The translations under genes were made by a program, and so were the position numbers. From contig NZ_FXYX01000011.1 in NCBI RefSeq assembly GCF_900169265.1, positions 37,431 to 101,430 on the forward strand: DNA of 64,000 nucleotides, written 5' to 3'. Positions 1 through 8,538 of the stretch are shown one piece after another; position 1 is the first letter of the stretch; each line of letters starts with the position of its first letter. The notes under the pieces are model-generated. The model was not told where the DNA came from. It saw nothing but the letters and a program-made list of their open reading frames with translations, and searched no databases. Source of the stretch: Brevibacterium iodinum ATCC 49514 (GTDB taxonomy: Bacteria > Actinomycetota > Actinomycetes > Actinomycetales > Brevibacteriaceae).

Positions 1-27
1 GAAGAGTTGCTGGATGAAGAGGGTCAT
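1..27 (-). CDS. Branched-chain amino-acid ABC permease, N-terminal fragment (LivH-like)
   Basis: Only the first nine codons lie in the window (MTLFIQQLF); the gene runs off the left edge. The opening resembles LivH-type inner-membrane permeases, and it follows a substrate-binding lipoprotein gene of the same transport class on the same strand, the usual order in these operons. An in-frame ATG at 51 would add eight residues. Nothing beyond the N-terminus can be checked, so the family call rests mainly on context. Confidence 0.5.
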
Positions 28-111
28 GATTTTCGGGTCCTCTGCAGGCATAAGAGCGGCCCGGTGAGGCGCACCGAAGCGCATCACCTTCAGACCAGCC
101 GCTGACGGAGA

Positions 112-1326
112 TTACTTGTCGTCGGATACCTGTTCGATCGGCACCTTGGTGTACTTGCCGTCCTCGTTGAGGAAGGTTGCTTCCAGGTTGGGATTGAGGA
201 GGTGACCCTGTTCCGTGATCTCGTCGGGGAAGCCATTGACCTTGTACTTGCCATCGACCTCAGGCAGTGCCTCACTGATGGCTTCGCGAATCTTCTCGGG
301 GTCGTCGGTTGTCCCAGCGGTTTCCATCGCCTTCGCGATGATCGCAATTCCCTGGTAGTTCAGGGCAGTTTCGCTGGTCGGGACCTTCTTCTCTCCGGCC
401 TTCTCAGCAAATTTCTTCAGGAAGTCCTCGGTACCGGGATCCTCATATTCGGAGACCGGCAGGACGCCGACCGAATTCTTGAGATTGTCGAGCTTCGTCA
501 CCGTGGCCATTTCATCCAGTTTCGCCTGGTCCATGACGAGGAAGCTGCCCTTGAAGCCCTGCTTTCGAGCTTCTTCCATGATCAGCGCGGTCGGTTGGGA
601 CGGTCCGCCGACGAAGATGGCGTCGGGCTTCTCTGACAGAGCTTTCGAGACGGGGCCCGCAAAGTCGGAAACGGTGGCGTAGTCGACGCTGTTGTCGCCG
701 CCGATCTTCCCGCCGGCCTCACTCCACGCATCCGTGATCGACTCGGTCCACTGTTGTCCGTACTCACTCTGAGTTCCGAGTAGAGCGAGCTTCTTGCCTC
801 CGTGCTCCATGGCAGTTTCGGAGAATTCCTCGGCATAGGACTCGAAGTTCGGCGGAATCATCATCGTCAGAGGGTTGTCGGCCTGCACGATTGCCGGGTC
901 AGAGGTGTAGGCGGAGATGAGGAAGTTCGACCTGCCGCTGTTGATCTGCTGAATCGCCTTGATGGCTCCGGCGTTCGGGGAGACGACGACCGGAGCCTTG
1001 TCCTGATCTGCTAATCGTTGAGCATTGCTAGCGGCAGTGGATGGTGCGTATTTGTCGTCGAGGGACTTCAACTCCAGAGTCACGGGATTGCCGTCGACCT
1101 CTACGCCGTCTGCGTTGAGGTCGTCGATGGCCATTTCGAGACCGATCTTCACGTTCTCGCCGTACGCAGCGCCGCCTCCGCTGAGCGGTCCGGTATAGCC
1201 GATGACAACCGTGTCGCCCTCACCCGAGCCACCACCGCCTCCGCAGGCTGTGGCAGTCAATGCGATTGCTCCCAAAACTGCGGCTGCCGAGAGTCTGCGG
1301 CGGCGACTTCGCGAGACAGAGTTCAT
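112..1326 (-). CDS. ABC transporter substrate-binding lipoprotein, branched-chain amino-acid type
   Basis: 404 residues. The N-terminus has an arginine-rich n-region, a hydrophobic stretch and a lipobox ending TATAC-GGGG, so the mature protein should be lipid-anchored outside the membrane. The rest matches periplasmic-binding fold type I of the LivK/AmiC group, with an early GYTGPLSGGGAAYGENV segment followed by lysine/glutamate-rich lobes. The start at 1326 is chosen because AAAGGAGA sits just upstream; a longer frame to 1389 lacks this. It precedes the truncated permease on the same strand. The ligand cannot be read from sequence: branched-chain amino acids, amides and aromatic acids are all possible. 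Confidence 0.85.
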   Translation of the reverse strand: MNSVSRSRRRRLSAAAVLGAIALTATACGGGGGSGEGDTVVIGYTGPLSGGGAAYGENVKIGLEMAIDDLNADGVEVDGNPVTLELKSLDDKYAPSTAASNAQRLADQDKAPVVVSPNAGAIKAIQQINSGRSNFLISAYTSDPAIVQADNPLTMMIPPNFESYAEEFSETAMEHGGKKLALLGTQSEYGQQWTESITDAWSEAGGKIGGDNSVDYATVSDFAGPVSKALSEKPDAIFVGGPSQPTALIMEEARKQGFKGSFLVMDQAKLDEMATVTKLDNLKNSVGVLPVSEYEDPGTEDFLKKFAEKAGEKKVPTSETALNYQGIAIIAKAMETAGTTDDPEKIREAISEALPEVDGKYKVNGFPDEITEQGHLLNPNLEATFLNEDGKYTKVPIEQVSDDK

Positions 1327-1773
1327 CTTTTCTCCTTTGAAAAGCTCTTGGAACACGTTTGCTCCACACGGTGTCCGAGACGTCGTCAATGACAGTTCTC
1401 AGAGTCGTCGTCAATACGTAATGGACTTCGACTGATGTGAACAATTCCAAATCACTCTGGTGAAGTCAATGGTTTTGAGCTAGATTTTTGAACGTTCGAT
1501 AATCTTCGGGGTCGGACCTGGCTTGGAGAACATAAGGCGAGGTCGGGCGACATGCGCGCAGAATCGTCAAGAGCTGTTTCGGGTCGCTGACATGTTCGAA
1601 GCGGCTATCTGTCTGAAAGGTGAGCAAACAATCGTTCAGTGACGGAATTGGTCTAGAGTGGCCTTAGCTGCATGGGAGAGCTGTGTCACATCGGTTCCGG
1701 TGCAGACGCGAACCGCAGTCGAACACTCGGTTCCGCAGGGCAATGACGCAATATCATCTTTAGGAGCTTGTTC
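1327..1773. promoter_or_regulatory. Divergent intergenic region between binding-protein and fabG-like genes
   Basis: 447 bp with no convincing gene. It holds a 10-bp direct repeat CGTCGTCAAT at 1381-1390 and 1406-1415, on the side of the binding-protein gene. Further right are a TGAACGTTCGAT palindrome-like site near 1489 and an AACAATCGTTCAGT site near 1627, each carrying a TGAACG/CGTTCA half-site of the kind used by TetR-family repressors. A candidate -10 TAGAGT lies at 1654-1659, about 115 bp ahead of the reductase start. Promoter function is inferred. Confidence 0.4.
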
Positions 1774-2517
1774 ATGACTCGTACAGCAATCGTCACCGGT
1801 GGAGGCCGCGGCATCGGAGCCGCCATCGCCAAGCGACTCGGAGCCGACGGACTCAAGGTCGCCGTTCTTGATATGGGCCCCACCGATGAGACCGTTGCCG
1901 CCATCAAGGAAGCCGGCGGCGAAGCGCTCGGCCTCGAAGCCGATGTCTCTGACGAAGACTCGGTCAACGCTGCGGTCAAGCAGGTCGCCGAGACCCTCGG
2001 CGCGCCGACCGTTCTGGTCAACAACGCAGGGATCCTGCGTGACAACCTCCTGTTCAAAATGACTCACGAGGAGTTCAACAAGGTTCTCTCCGTCCACCTC
2101 GGGGGAGCGTTCCTCATGGCTCGGGCGGTGCAGTCGTACATGGTCGAAGAGAAGTTCGGCCGCATCATCTCGATGTCCTCCACCTCGGCTCAGGGCAATC
2201 GCGGACAGACGAACTACTCCGCTGCCAAGGCCGGTATCCAGGGAATCACGAAGACCTGGGCGATCGAGCTCGGCAAGTTCGGCATCACCGCGAATGCCAT
2301 TGCTCCCGGCTTCATCGAAACTGATATGACCAGGGCCACCGCTGAGCGCGTGGGTATGGGCTTCGAGGAGTTCGTCGAAGCTTCGGTCAAGCAGATCCCC
2401 GTGGCGCGGTCGGGCAAGCCCGAGGACATCGCCCACACCGCATCGTTCCTCGCCTCCGAGGGCGCCGGGTTCGTCTCCGGTCAGGTCATCTACGTCGCCG
2501 GCGGTCCGAAGGACTGA
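1774..2517 (+). CDS. Short-chain dehydrogenase/reductase, FabG-like 3-oxoacyl reductase
   Basis: 247 residues, the usual SDR length. The cofactor motif TGGGRGIG is at residues 8-15, NNAG at 83-86, and the catalytic Ser135, Tyr148 and Lys152 (YSAAK) are all present. The family reduces 3-oxoacyl-ACP or -CoA with NAD(P)H. ATG 1774 is preferred over an upstream TTG because TAGGAG lies seven bases ahead. A thiolase follows 51 bp later on the same strand, so a role in acyl-CoA beta-oxidation or polyester-type metabolism (acetoacetyl-CoA reductase) is as likely as membrane fatty-acid synthesis. Confidence 0.85.
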   Translation: MTRTAIVTGGGRGIGAAIAKRLGADGLKVAVLDMGPTDETVAAIKEAGGEALGLEADVSDEDSVNAAVKQVAETLGAPTVLVNNAGILRDNLLFKMTHEEFNKVLSVHLGGAFLMARAVQSYMVEEKFGRIISMSSTSAQGNRGQTNYSAAKAGIQGITKTWAIELGKFGITANAIAPGFIETDMTRATAERVGMGFEEFVEASVKQIPVARSGKPEDIAHTASFLASEGAGFVSGQVIYVAGGPKD

Positions 2518-2568
2518 TCGCCACCGTCCTCACGACGAGTTCAACAACATCTTCGAAAGGTGAGACCC

Positions 2569-3768
2569 ATGAGAGAAGCAGTGATTGTGTCGACGGCTCG
2601 CACGCCGATCGGCAAGGCCTACCGTGGTGCCTTCAACGACACCCAGGCTCAGGAGTTGGCCGGCCATGCGATCAAGCATGCTGTGGAGCGCGCCGGTCTG
2701 GAAGGCGGTGAGGTCGAGGACGTCGTCTTCGGTGCCGCTCTGCAGCAGGGCAGCCAAGGGACGAATGTCGCTCGGCAGGCGGCACTGCGAGCCGGGCTTC
2801 CTGTGACGGTTCCGGGAATGTCGATCGACCGGCAGTGCGCTTCCGGGCTGATGGGCATTACGACCGCGGCGAAGCAGGTCCTCTTCGACGGCCAGGAGAT
2901 CGCCGTCGGCGGTGGCGTGGAGTCGGTGTCGCTGGTCCAGAATGACAAGATGAACACGTTCCGGGCCAAGGATCCGTGGCTCGTGGAGCGCATCCCGGGC
3001 ATCTACTACCCGATGCTGGCCACGGCCGAGGTAGTGGCCGAACGCTACGGCGTCAGCAGAGAAGCTCAGGACGAGTACTCCCTGTCTTCGCAGCAGCGTA
3101 CCGCCGCCGCTCAGGAGGCCGGACGGTTCGATGACGAGATCGTGCCTCTGCCGACGACGAAGGTCGTCGTCGACAAGGAGACGAAGGAGACCACGCGTCA
3201 GGATGTGCTGCTCGAAGCCGACGAGGGCAATCGCCCGTCGACGACTCTGGAGAGCCTGGCCGGACTCAACCCGGTGCTCGAGCCCGGTGTGGCGTCGAAG
3301 GTTCCGAGCATCACCGCCGGCAACGCCTCTCAGCTCTCCGACGGAGCATCCGCTTCGGTGGTCATGTCGAGCGATGAGGCCAGCCGACGCGGACTCGAAC
3401 CGCTGGGCATCTACCGCGGTATGGCCGTGGCCGGCTGTGAGCCGGACGAAATGGGCATCGGGCCCGTCTTCGCCATTCCGAAGCTGCTGAAGACCCATGG
3501 GCTGTCGATCGACGACATCGGCCTGTGGGAGCTCAACGAAGCGTTCGCTGTGCAGGCACTGTACTGCCGTGATCGGCTTGGCATCGATCCGGAGAAATAC
3601 AACGTCGACGGCGGCGGCATCTCCGTCGGACATCCTTATGGGATGACCGGCGCTCGTCTTGTCGGACACGCCCTCATCGAGGGGCGTCGCCGCGGAGTGA
3701 AGTACGTCGTCGTCACGATGTGCATCGGCGGCGGACAGGGCGCTGCCGGACTGTTCGAAGTCTGCTGA
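2569..3768 (+). CDS. Acetyl-CoA C-acyltransferase (thiolase)
   Basis: 399 residues, full length for a thiolase. The nucleophilic Cys90 sits in DRQCASG, the catalytic His355 in [16 protein letters not shown], and the second Cys385 in CIGGGQGAA. The enzyme joins or cleaves 3-oxoacyl-CoA and acetyl-CoA; degradative and biosynthetic members cannot be separated here. ATG 2569 follows GAAAGG with good spacing. It is probably co-transcribed with the reductase upstream, and together they give two consecutive steps on 3-oxoacyl-CoA. A strong terminator follows. Confidence 0.9.
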   Translation: MREAVIVSTARTPIGKAYRGAFNDTQAQELAGHAIKHAVERAGLEGGEVEDVVFGAALQQGSQGTNVARQAALRAGLPVTVPGMSIDRQCASGLMGITTAAKQVLFDGQEIAVGGGVESVSLVQNDKMNTFRAKDPWLVERIPGIYYPMLATAEVVAERYGVSREAQDEYSLSSQQRTAAAQEAGRFDDEIVPLPTTKVVVDKETKETTRQDVLLEADEGNRPSTTLESLAGLNPVLEPGVASKVPSITAGNASQLSDGASASVVMSSDEASRRGLEPLGIYRGMAVAGCEPDEMGIGPVFAIPKLLKTHGLSIDDIGLWELNEAFAVQALYCRDRLGIDPEKYNVDGGGISVGHPYGMTGARLVGHALIEGRRRGVKYVVVTMCIGGGQGAAGLFEVC

Positions 3769-3820
3769 GGCTTTCAATCAACCGTTCAGCCGGAACAGTG
3801 AAACTCTGCCGCTGAGCGGC

Positions 3821-3870
3821 AAAGGCCGACGAGATCCGGATCGTTTCTGATCCGAGTGTCGTCGGCCTTT
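3821..3870. terminator. Bidirectional intrinsic terminator
   Basis: A perfect 12-bp outer stem AAAGGCCGACGA / TCGTCGGCCTTT encloses an inner GATCCGGATC...GATCCG pairing, with T runs on the right and A runs on the left. It lies between the thiolase (+) and the DUF222/HNH gene (-), which converge on it. Confidence 0.85.
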
Positions 3871-3992
3871 CTGCGTTGTCGAACGGTGTGGAGTCCGACC
3901 TCTCGCCGGTGGCCTGCCGACAGTGAGCCGTCAGCGGTAGTGAAGTCGTCGTAGTCGGACGTCAACGGAGGGCCCACCGCGCAGGATGCCTC

Positions 3993-6890
3993 TCAGAATG
4001 GTGGAGGTTCGCCGGAGTCCCAGAACCAATCGCGCAGCTCCGAGCCGTCCTCATCTTCTGGCAGGGCGCCGGACGGTTCGCCGGTTCTGCTCGGCGCAGA
4101 TACCGGTATGAATGCGCAGAGATCCCCGGCAACGAGTTCCCTCCAGCCGGGGGTGCCTTCGGCCGCCGCTGGTTCAGGGCATTCCCGCGCTCGTTTCCGA
4201 TCGCCGGGAGCCGGGTGCTTCGCATCTGCACCGCTGCTCTGGGCCGTCGACGCCTCGGTGTCAGATCCCCGCTCAATGACAGAGTCACGCTCAGCGACAG
4301 ATTCACTTTCGGGCGTTGGCGCATGGTCGTGGGCAGATGGATCCTCTGTGCTCGACTGCTCCACTGTGACCGCTCGGCACTGTCGTGCGGTGCCACTGCC
4401 GAATCGTTCGAGGAACAGCCGGGCATGCTCGACGCTGATGGGGTTGTCCGGTGCGACGCCCTCCACGGTTACACCTTTGCGGAAGACATACTCGAGGTGG
4501 CCGGGTTCGGTCATCCGCACGTCGAAATTGCCGTTTGTCTTCTGCAGGTGGTGCGCCTTGCAGAGGCAATGGAGGTTGCCGAACCGAGTGAGTCCGCCCT
4601 GGGTAGGGTCGGAGTGATTGAACGGGTCAATGTGGTCGACCTCTGTCACCTCAGCTGGTTGAGTGCAACCGGGGAATGTGCACGTAACGAATTGGGCGAC
4701 GAGTGTCTTGCGCACGCTGTTGGGAATCGCGTAGGACGTTGCCTTCGCGTCGACAGGTGTTCCGGACGCCGGGTCGGTGAGCAGCCTGGTCCACGTGGTG
4801 GAGTAGCCGGCGACTCGTCGTGCCATGTCGGCAGGGATCGGCGACCCGTTTGGAAGCATGCCCGCCAGATCACACACCTCACTTGAGGTTAGCGGTACGT
4901 CAGGGCCTGTGGGCTGCGCTGTTGGGGTGATCGGGGGTGTTGGTGACTCGGTGGGAAGTGGGGGAGCTGAGGCGTCCGTCGGCGGCGGCGGTGCACCTGA
5001 GGGTTCGCTGCTCGCCGGTGGTGCACCCGGGGGATCCGTGGGCGGCAGCGGAGGACTGCCGTCTTCCGACTGGAATTGGCTGAGCAGCGTCAGCAGAGGA
5101 ACAGTGATAAATGTGCTCGCCTGATTCGCCAGCCAATACTCGCTGGTCGGCATATCCAGGAGGAATTCGAAGCTGATGCGGCGCTCGCCGGCATCGAGGA
5201 TGGGCTTGCCGAACGCGTCGACAGCGCCGGCTGCTGCAGCAGCGGTGCCCTCGGCGGCGGGGCGGGCTCCGTCCGCACGCGAGCCGATGAGGGCCGAGAG
5301 CGAATCGGCCGTGTTGTGATTGGTCGTGCTGTTGCTGCTGAGGATGGCCTCGAGCAGCCGGGACTCGAAAGTGCGTCCTGCCGGAGTGATCGGCGCCTTG
5401 GGGCTGGGTTCGCTCTGTGCTGTGGCTCCCGAATCGGCCGACGCAGTTTGCGTCGGTGCCTCGTAACCGTTCTTGTCCATGTCGTCGAATACCCGCTCGA
5501 TGTAGTCGAGCAGGGCCTCGCCTTCGTGCATCGGGATGCCGTCGGGGCCGGCGAAGAGGCCGTCGAGAGAGAAATCGGAGCTCGTCGATGAGCCGTCTGC
5601 GTCATTGGTGCTGATGATGCGCAGCTTCAGCTGAGGACGCGTGCGCGTGAGGATGTCGAACATCAGGGCAGAGATCGACCGTTCCTCATCAAAGCAGTCG
5701 CCTGCCTTGAGCTGGCTCGTGAACGCACTCGTATTGTTCTTATGCACTGCCCGGCAGAAGGCGTCGAGCCTCCTGAAACAGGCCTGAAGTTCCGGGGCGG
5801 GACCGGTCAGCGTGAGGTAGGCAGTTCCGTCGTCGCCGGTGCTGAAGTCGACCCGACGCCGCAGCGATACGCTCTTCACCGTATCCTCGGCCGGCTGAAG
5901 CGCGGCTATCTTCAGCGCGACCGAACGTTTGAACGTCTCGATCGTGATGTCGGCGCGCCTGTGGGCCAGATAGTCGTCGAGCGCCGGCAGATGCTCGAAG
6001 TGCAGGTCTCGGCATGCACGAGTCACACAATCGACATGCTCGATCGTGAAGTCTCCACCCAGGCAGCGTTTGAGGAATCGCGGGAGCCCGTGCGCCAGCG
6101 TCATCGACGACGTCATGTGCTGGAGCGATCTGCTCGTGGTAGCGCCGAGCAGGCTAGAATACACGCCCGCCTCAGTCGGCTCGATATTGCTGCGCAGCCA
6201 TGCGAAGAAAGTCATTTCCGGGTCAAAGCCTGGAAAGTCAGGCAACAGAGCAGGATCGGACAGGAACTCCTCGGCCAACTTCCGGACTTGACGGAGACGG
6301 CGACCGGCGGCACGATCCTTCTTCGGCCCAGCGCTGATGCCGATCTTCGTTCCCGATTCGGCTTCGACCTGAGCCACAGCTCGTGTCCACGCCAGATTCT
6401 CTCGGTTGGTCCAGGTCCTGCGCGTGGAGAAGAGGTCGTCGGAAGGGAGGTCGACTGCGCAGATCTTCTGGTCGATGGCGTCGTAGTCGTGGCTTCGGTG
6501 CGAACCGACGGCACCGTCGGCTGCTTGGGGCTGAGCCTTCTTCTCGCCGAGGGCAGCAGATGTTCTGCCGGTTTCAGGCGAGGAGTAACGGGTACAGGTC
6601 TCGGTGAATGATGCGAACTCATAGGCCGCGTCGGGATGGCATCCCAAGAGGCCGAGGGCATAGGCAACATCCTGTGCAACGGCACGGCTGGTGGCGACCA
6701 TGGAGTGGAGCTGCGCGAGGCTGCTCTGCATATAGGCATCCAGCAGATCGACGAGGTCACTGTCTTCGGCCTCTTCCATGCGCCGCCCGTGCGCACGACG
6801 GAACTGGGACAGGGTCCGACTGTCCGCCTCTGCTGGGGGAGCGGCAGGCAGGAGCGACGTCAGTCCGTCGTTGTCTCCGATGTTCTTCAT
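3993..6890 (-). CDS. DUF222 and HNH-nuclease domain protein (13E12-repeat family)
   Basis: 965 residues, longer than most DUF222/HNH proteins (often 400-600). The N-terminal two thirds is helical DUF222-type sequence. A proline/serine-rich linker lies near residues 620-690. The HNH module follows at about 735-785, with CTFPGC, EVDHIDPFNHSDP and CLCKAHH supplying the zinc and metal ligands. An acidic/serine-rich tail ends the protein. The family is multicopy in actinobacteria and its role is not settled. The start has GAGGTGAG upstream. The AT-rich DNA just upstream is unlike the rest of the window and may mark past insertion. Confidence 0.85.
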   Translation of the reverse strand: MKNIGDNDGLTSLLPAAPPAEADSRTLSQFRRAHGRRMEEAEDSDLVDLLDAYMQSSLAQLHSMVATSRAVAQDVAYALGLLGCHPDAAYEFASFTETCTRYSSPETGRTSAALGEKKAQPQAADGAVGSHRSHDYDAIDQKICAVDLPSDDLFSTRRTWTNRENLAWTRAVAQVEAESGTKIGISAGPKKDRAAGRRLRQVRKLAEEFLSDPALLPDFPGFDPEMTFFAWLRSNIEPTEAGVYSSLLGATTSRSLQHMTSSMTLAHGLPRFLKRCLGGDFTIEHVDCVTRACRDLHFEHLPALDDYLAHRRADITIETFKRSVALKIAALQPAEDTVKSVSLRRRVDFSTGDDGTAYLTLTGPAPELQACFRRLDAFCRAVHKNNTSAFTSQLKAGDCFDEERSISALMFDILTRTRPQLKLRIISTNDADGSSTSSDFSLDGLFAGPDGIPMHEGEALLDYIERVFDDMDKNGYEAPTQTASADSGATAQSEPSPKAPITPAGRTFESRLLEAILSSNSTTNHNTADSLSALIGSRADGARPAAEGTAAAAAGAVDAFGKPILDAGERRISFEFLLDMPTSEYWLANQASTFITVPLLTLLSQFQSEDGSPPLPPTDPPGAPPASSEPSGAPPPPTDASAPPLPTESPTPPITPTAQPTGPDVPLTSSEVCDLAGMLPNGSPIPADMARRVAGYSTTWTRLLTDPASGTPVDAKATSYAIPNSVRKTLVAQFVTCTFPGCTQPAEVTEVDHIDPFNHSDPTQGGLTRFGNLHCLCKAHHLQKTNGNFDVRMTEPGHLEYVFRKGVTVEGVAPDNPISVEHARLFLERFGSGTARQCRAVTVEQSSTEDPSAHDHAPTPESESVAERDSVIERGSDTEASTAQSSGADAKHPAPGDRKRARECPEPAAAEGTPGWRELVAGDLCAFIPVSAPSRTGEPSGALPEDEDGSELRDWFWDSGEPPPF

Positions 6891-7115
6891 CGGTGTCTCA
6901 CCTCTCCACGCCTCTGTGGAAGTCGCTCGTCGGGAAGTCGCCTATCTCAATTATATGATCTGCAGGCACATATAAATATTACAATACGATTACAAATAGA
7001 ACAAAAGATGATTATTGATCGGTCATGACTTATTCGTTCTCATCCTCGGTGATGCTGCTCTGTTTGTCCTCCGACTCTACGGTTCGGCACTGACGCGACA
7101 GTGCGATCGAGGTGA

Positions 7116-7171
7116 GCCCACCTTCGCACAGGGGCGCTCCTCGGTACCTGTCGGCCCACCTTCGCGCAGGG
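7116..7171. repeat. Direct repeat, two copies of 18 bp
   Basis: The copies at 7116-7133 and 7154-7171 match at 17 of 18 positions and lie 38 bp apart, upstream of the MatE promoter. They may be an operator or a relic of a small duplication. Confidence 0.6.
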
Positions 7172-7209
7172 ACGATCCGCGGCACTCGGGCCCAGCGAGA
7201 CCGGTTCGC

Positions 7210-7215
7210 TAGAAT
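7210..7215 (+). promoter_or_regulatory. -10 element TAGAAT, leaderless start of MatE gene
   Basis: TAGAAT ends six bases before the GTG start at 7222 and there is no Shine-Dalgarno sequence between them, the arrangement of leaderless actinobacterial transcripts. Confidence 0.55.
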
Positions 7216-7221
7216 CGGGGC

Positions 7222-8538
7222 GTGGCAGAGATCGACAAAGACATTCTCCGTTTGGCCCTTCCCGCACTCGGAGCCCTGATCGCCGAACCCATTTTCCTGC
7301 TCACGGACACGGCCATGGTGGGCCACCTCGGTGCCGGTGCTCTGGGATCGCTGGCGATCGCCTCGACGATCCTGCAGACGGTGCTCGGTCTGATGATCTT
7401 CCTCGCCTATGCCACCACACCGCGAGTAGCCAAACGGATGGGAGCGGGGGACGGGCCGGGTGCGATCACGGCCGGGTTCGACGGAATCTGGCTGGCGCTG
7501 GGCACGTCCGTCCTGCTCATCATCATCGGTCTGCCGCTGCTGAATACTGCGATCGAGGCTTTCGACCCGGACCCGGCGATCACCGAGGGCGCACACTCCT
7601 ATCTGGCGATCTCATGGTGGGGGCTGCCGTTCATGCTCATGGTCATCGCGGCCACCGGACTGCTGCGCGGGCTGCAGGATACGAAGACTCCGCTGATCGT
7701 CGCGGCCGCCGGATGCATCGCCAATATCGGCCTCAACGCCGTCTTCATCTACGGGCTCGATATGGGCGTCGCGGGATCGGCGATGGGCACGGTCATCGCG
7801 CAGGCCGGAATGTGCGCGGTCTACCTCACCATCTCCATCCGCGCCGCCCGCCGCCTCCATGCCAGCATCCGCCCGGATTGGACGGGCGTGTTCACCTCGG
7901 CGAAGACCTCCGGGTGGCTGCTGGTGCGCAACGCCTCGCTGCGTGCGGCCCTCATCCTCCTCGTCTTCCTGGCGACGGCGATGGGCACGACGGACCTCGC
8001 TGCGATCCAGGTCGCTCAGAGCATCTTCTTCGCTCTCGCGCTCGCCCTCGACTCGCTGGCCATTGCGGGCCAGGCGATGATCGGACTTGAGCTGGGTGCG
8101 AAGAACACCGAGGCGGTCGCCGCGATCAACCGCCGCCTGTGCCTGTGGGGGATCGTCTTCGGCATCGTCGTCGGCGTCGTCCTGTTCGCCGGCTCCGGAA
8201 TCATCCCCCGTGCCTTCGCGTCGGACCCGGCCGTGGTGTCGGCACTGGCCGCCCTCGTGCCGGTCCTCGCCTTGAGCATGCCGATCGCAGGCTTTGTCTT
8301 CGTCCTCGACGGAGTGCTCATGGGAGCTGAGGACGCGAAATATCTGGCTCTGGCACAATTGGTCGCTGTGATCGGATACGCAATTCTGCTCATCCCGATC
8401 GTCAACATCTGGCCGGGAGCACCCGGGCTCTGGGCCGGCTTCTGCATCGGATTCGTCGGTTTCCGCGCCCTGACACTGGGCTGGCGAGTACGCAACCGGG
8501 CGTGGATCGAACGCGCCGTCGAGAAAGGAATCTCATGA
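7222..8538 (+). CDS. MatE-family efflux transporter (DinF-like)
   Basis: 438 residues, almost entirely hydrophobic, with about twelve membrane spans in two related halves, as in the MATE multidrug exporters. The first span carries the family-typical ALIAEPIFLLTDTAMVGHLG. Members export cationic drugs or metabolites using Na+ or H+ gradients. Start GTG 7222 is chosen from the -10 position (leaderless). The stop overlaps the next start by four bases (ATGA), so the following acetyltransferase gene is translationally coupled and perhaps modifies or detoxifies the same compound. The substrate is unknown. Confidence 0.9.
   Translation: MAEIDKDILRLALPALGALIAEPIFLLTDTAMVGHLGAGALGSLAIASTILQTVLGLMIFLAYATTPRVAKRMGAGDGPGAITAGFDGIWLALGTSVLLIIIGLPLLNTAIEAFDPDPAITEGAHSYLAISWWGLPFMLMVIAATGLLRGLQDTKTPLIVAAAGCIANIGLNAVFIYGLDMGVAGSAMGTVIAQAGMCAVYLTISIRAARRLHASIRPDWTGVFTSAKTSGWLLVRNASLRAALILLVFLATAMGTTDLAAIQVAQSIFFALALALDSLAIAGQAMIGLELGAKNTEAVAAINRRLCLWGIVFGIVVGVVLFAGSGIIPRAFASDPAVVSALAALVPVLALSMPIAGFVFVLDGVLMGAEDAKYLALAQLVAVIGYAILLIPIVNIWPGAPGLWAGFCIGFVGFRALTLGWRVRNRAWIERAVEKGIS

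Larger units (their letters stand above)
6891..7221. promoter_or_regulatory. Divergent AT-rich intergenic region with an 18-bp direct repeat
   Basis: 331 bp without a gene. Roughly 6945-7025 is strikingly AT-rich for this GC-rich window, with runs such as CATATAAATATTACAATA, and probably holds the promoter of the DUF222/HNH gene. Nearer the MatE gene, GCCCACCTTCGCRCAGGG occurs at 7116-7133 and again at 7154-7171 with one mismatch, spaced 38 bp. Confidence 0.5.

Noticed and set aside
1486..1500. LexA-like site TTGAACGTTCGA
   Set aside because: The half-sites abut with no four-base spacer and the neighbours are not SOS genes; a TetR-type site is more plausible.
2530..3777. A 415-codon minus-strand frame opposite the thiolase
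   Set aside because: The thiolase has all catalytic residues; the antisense product is a low-complexity Arg/His/Asp-rich shadow.
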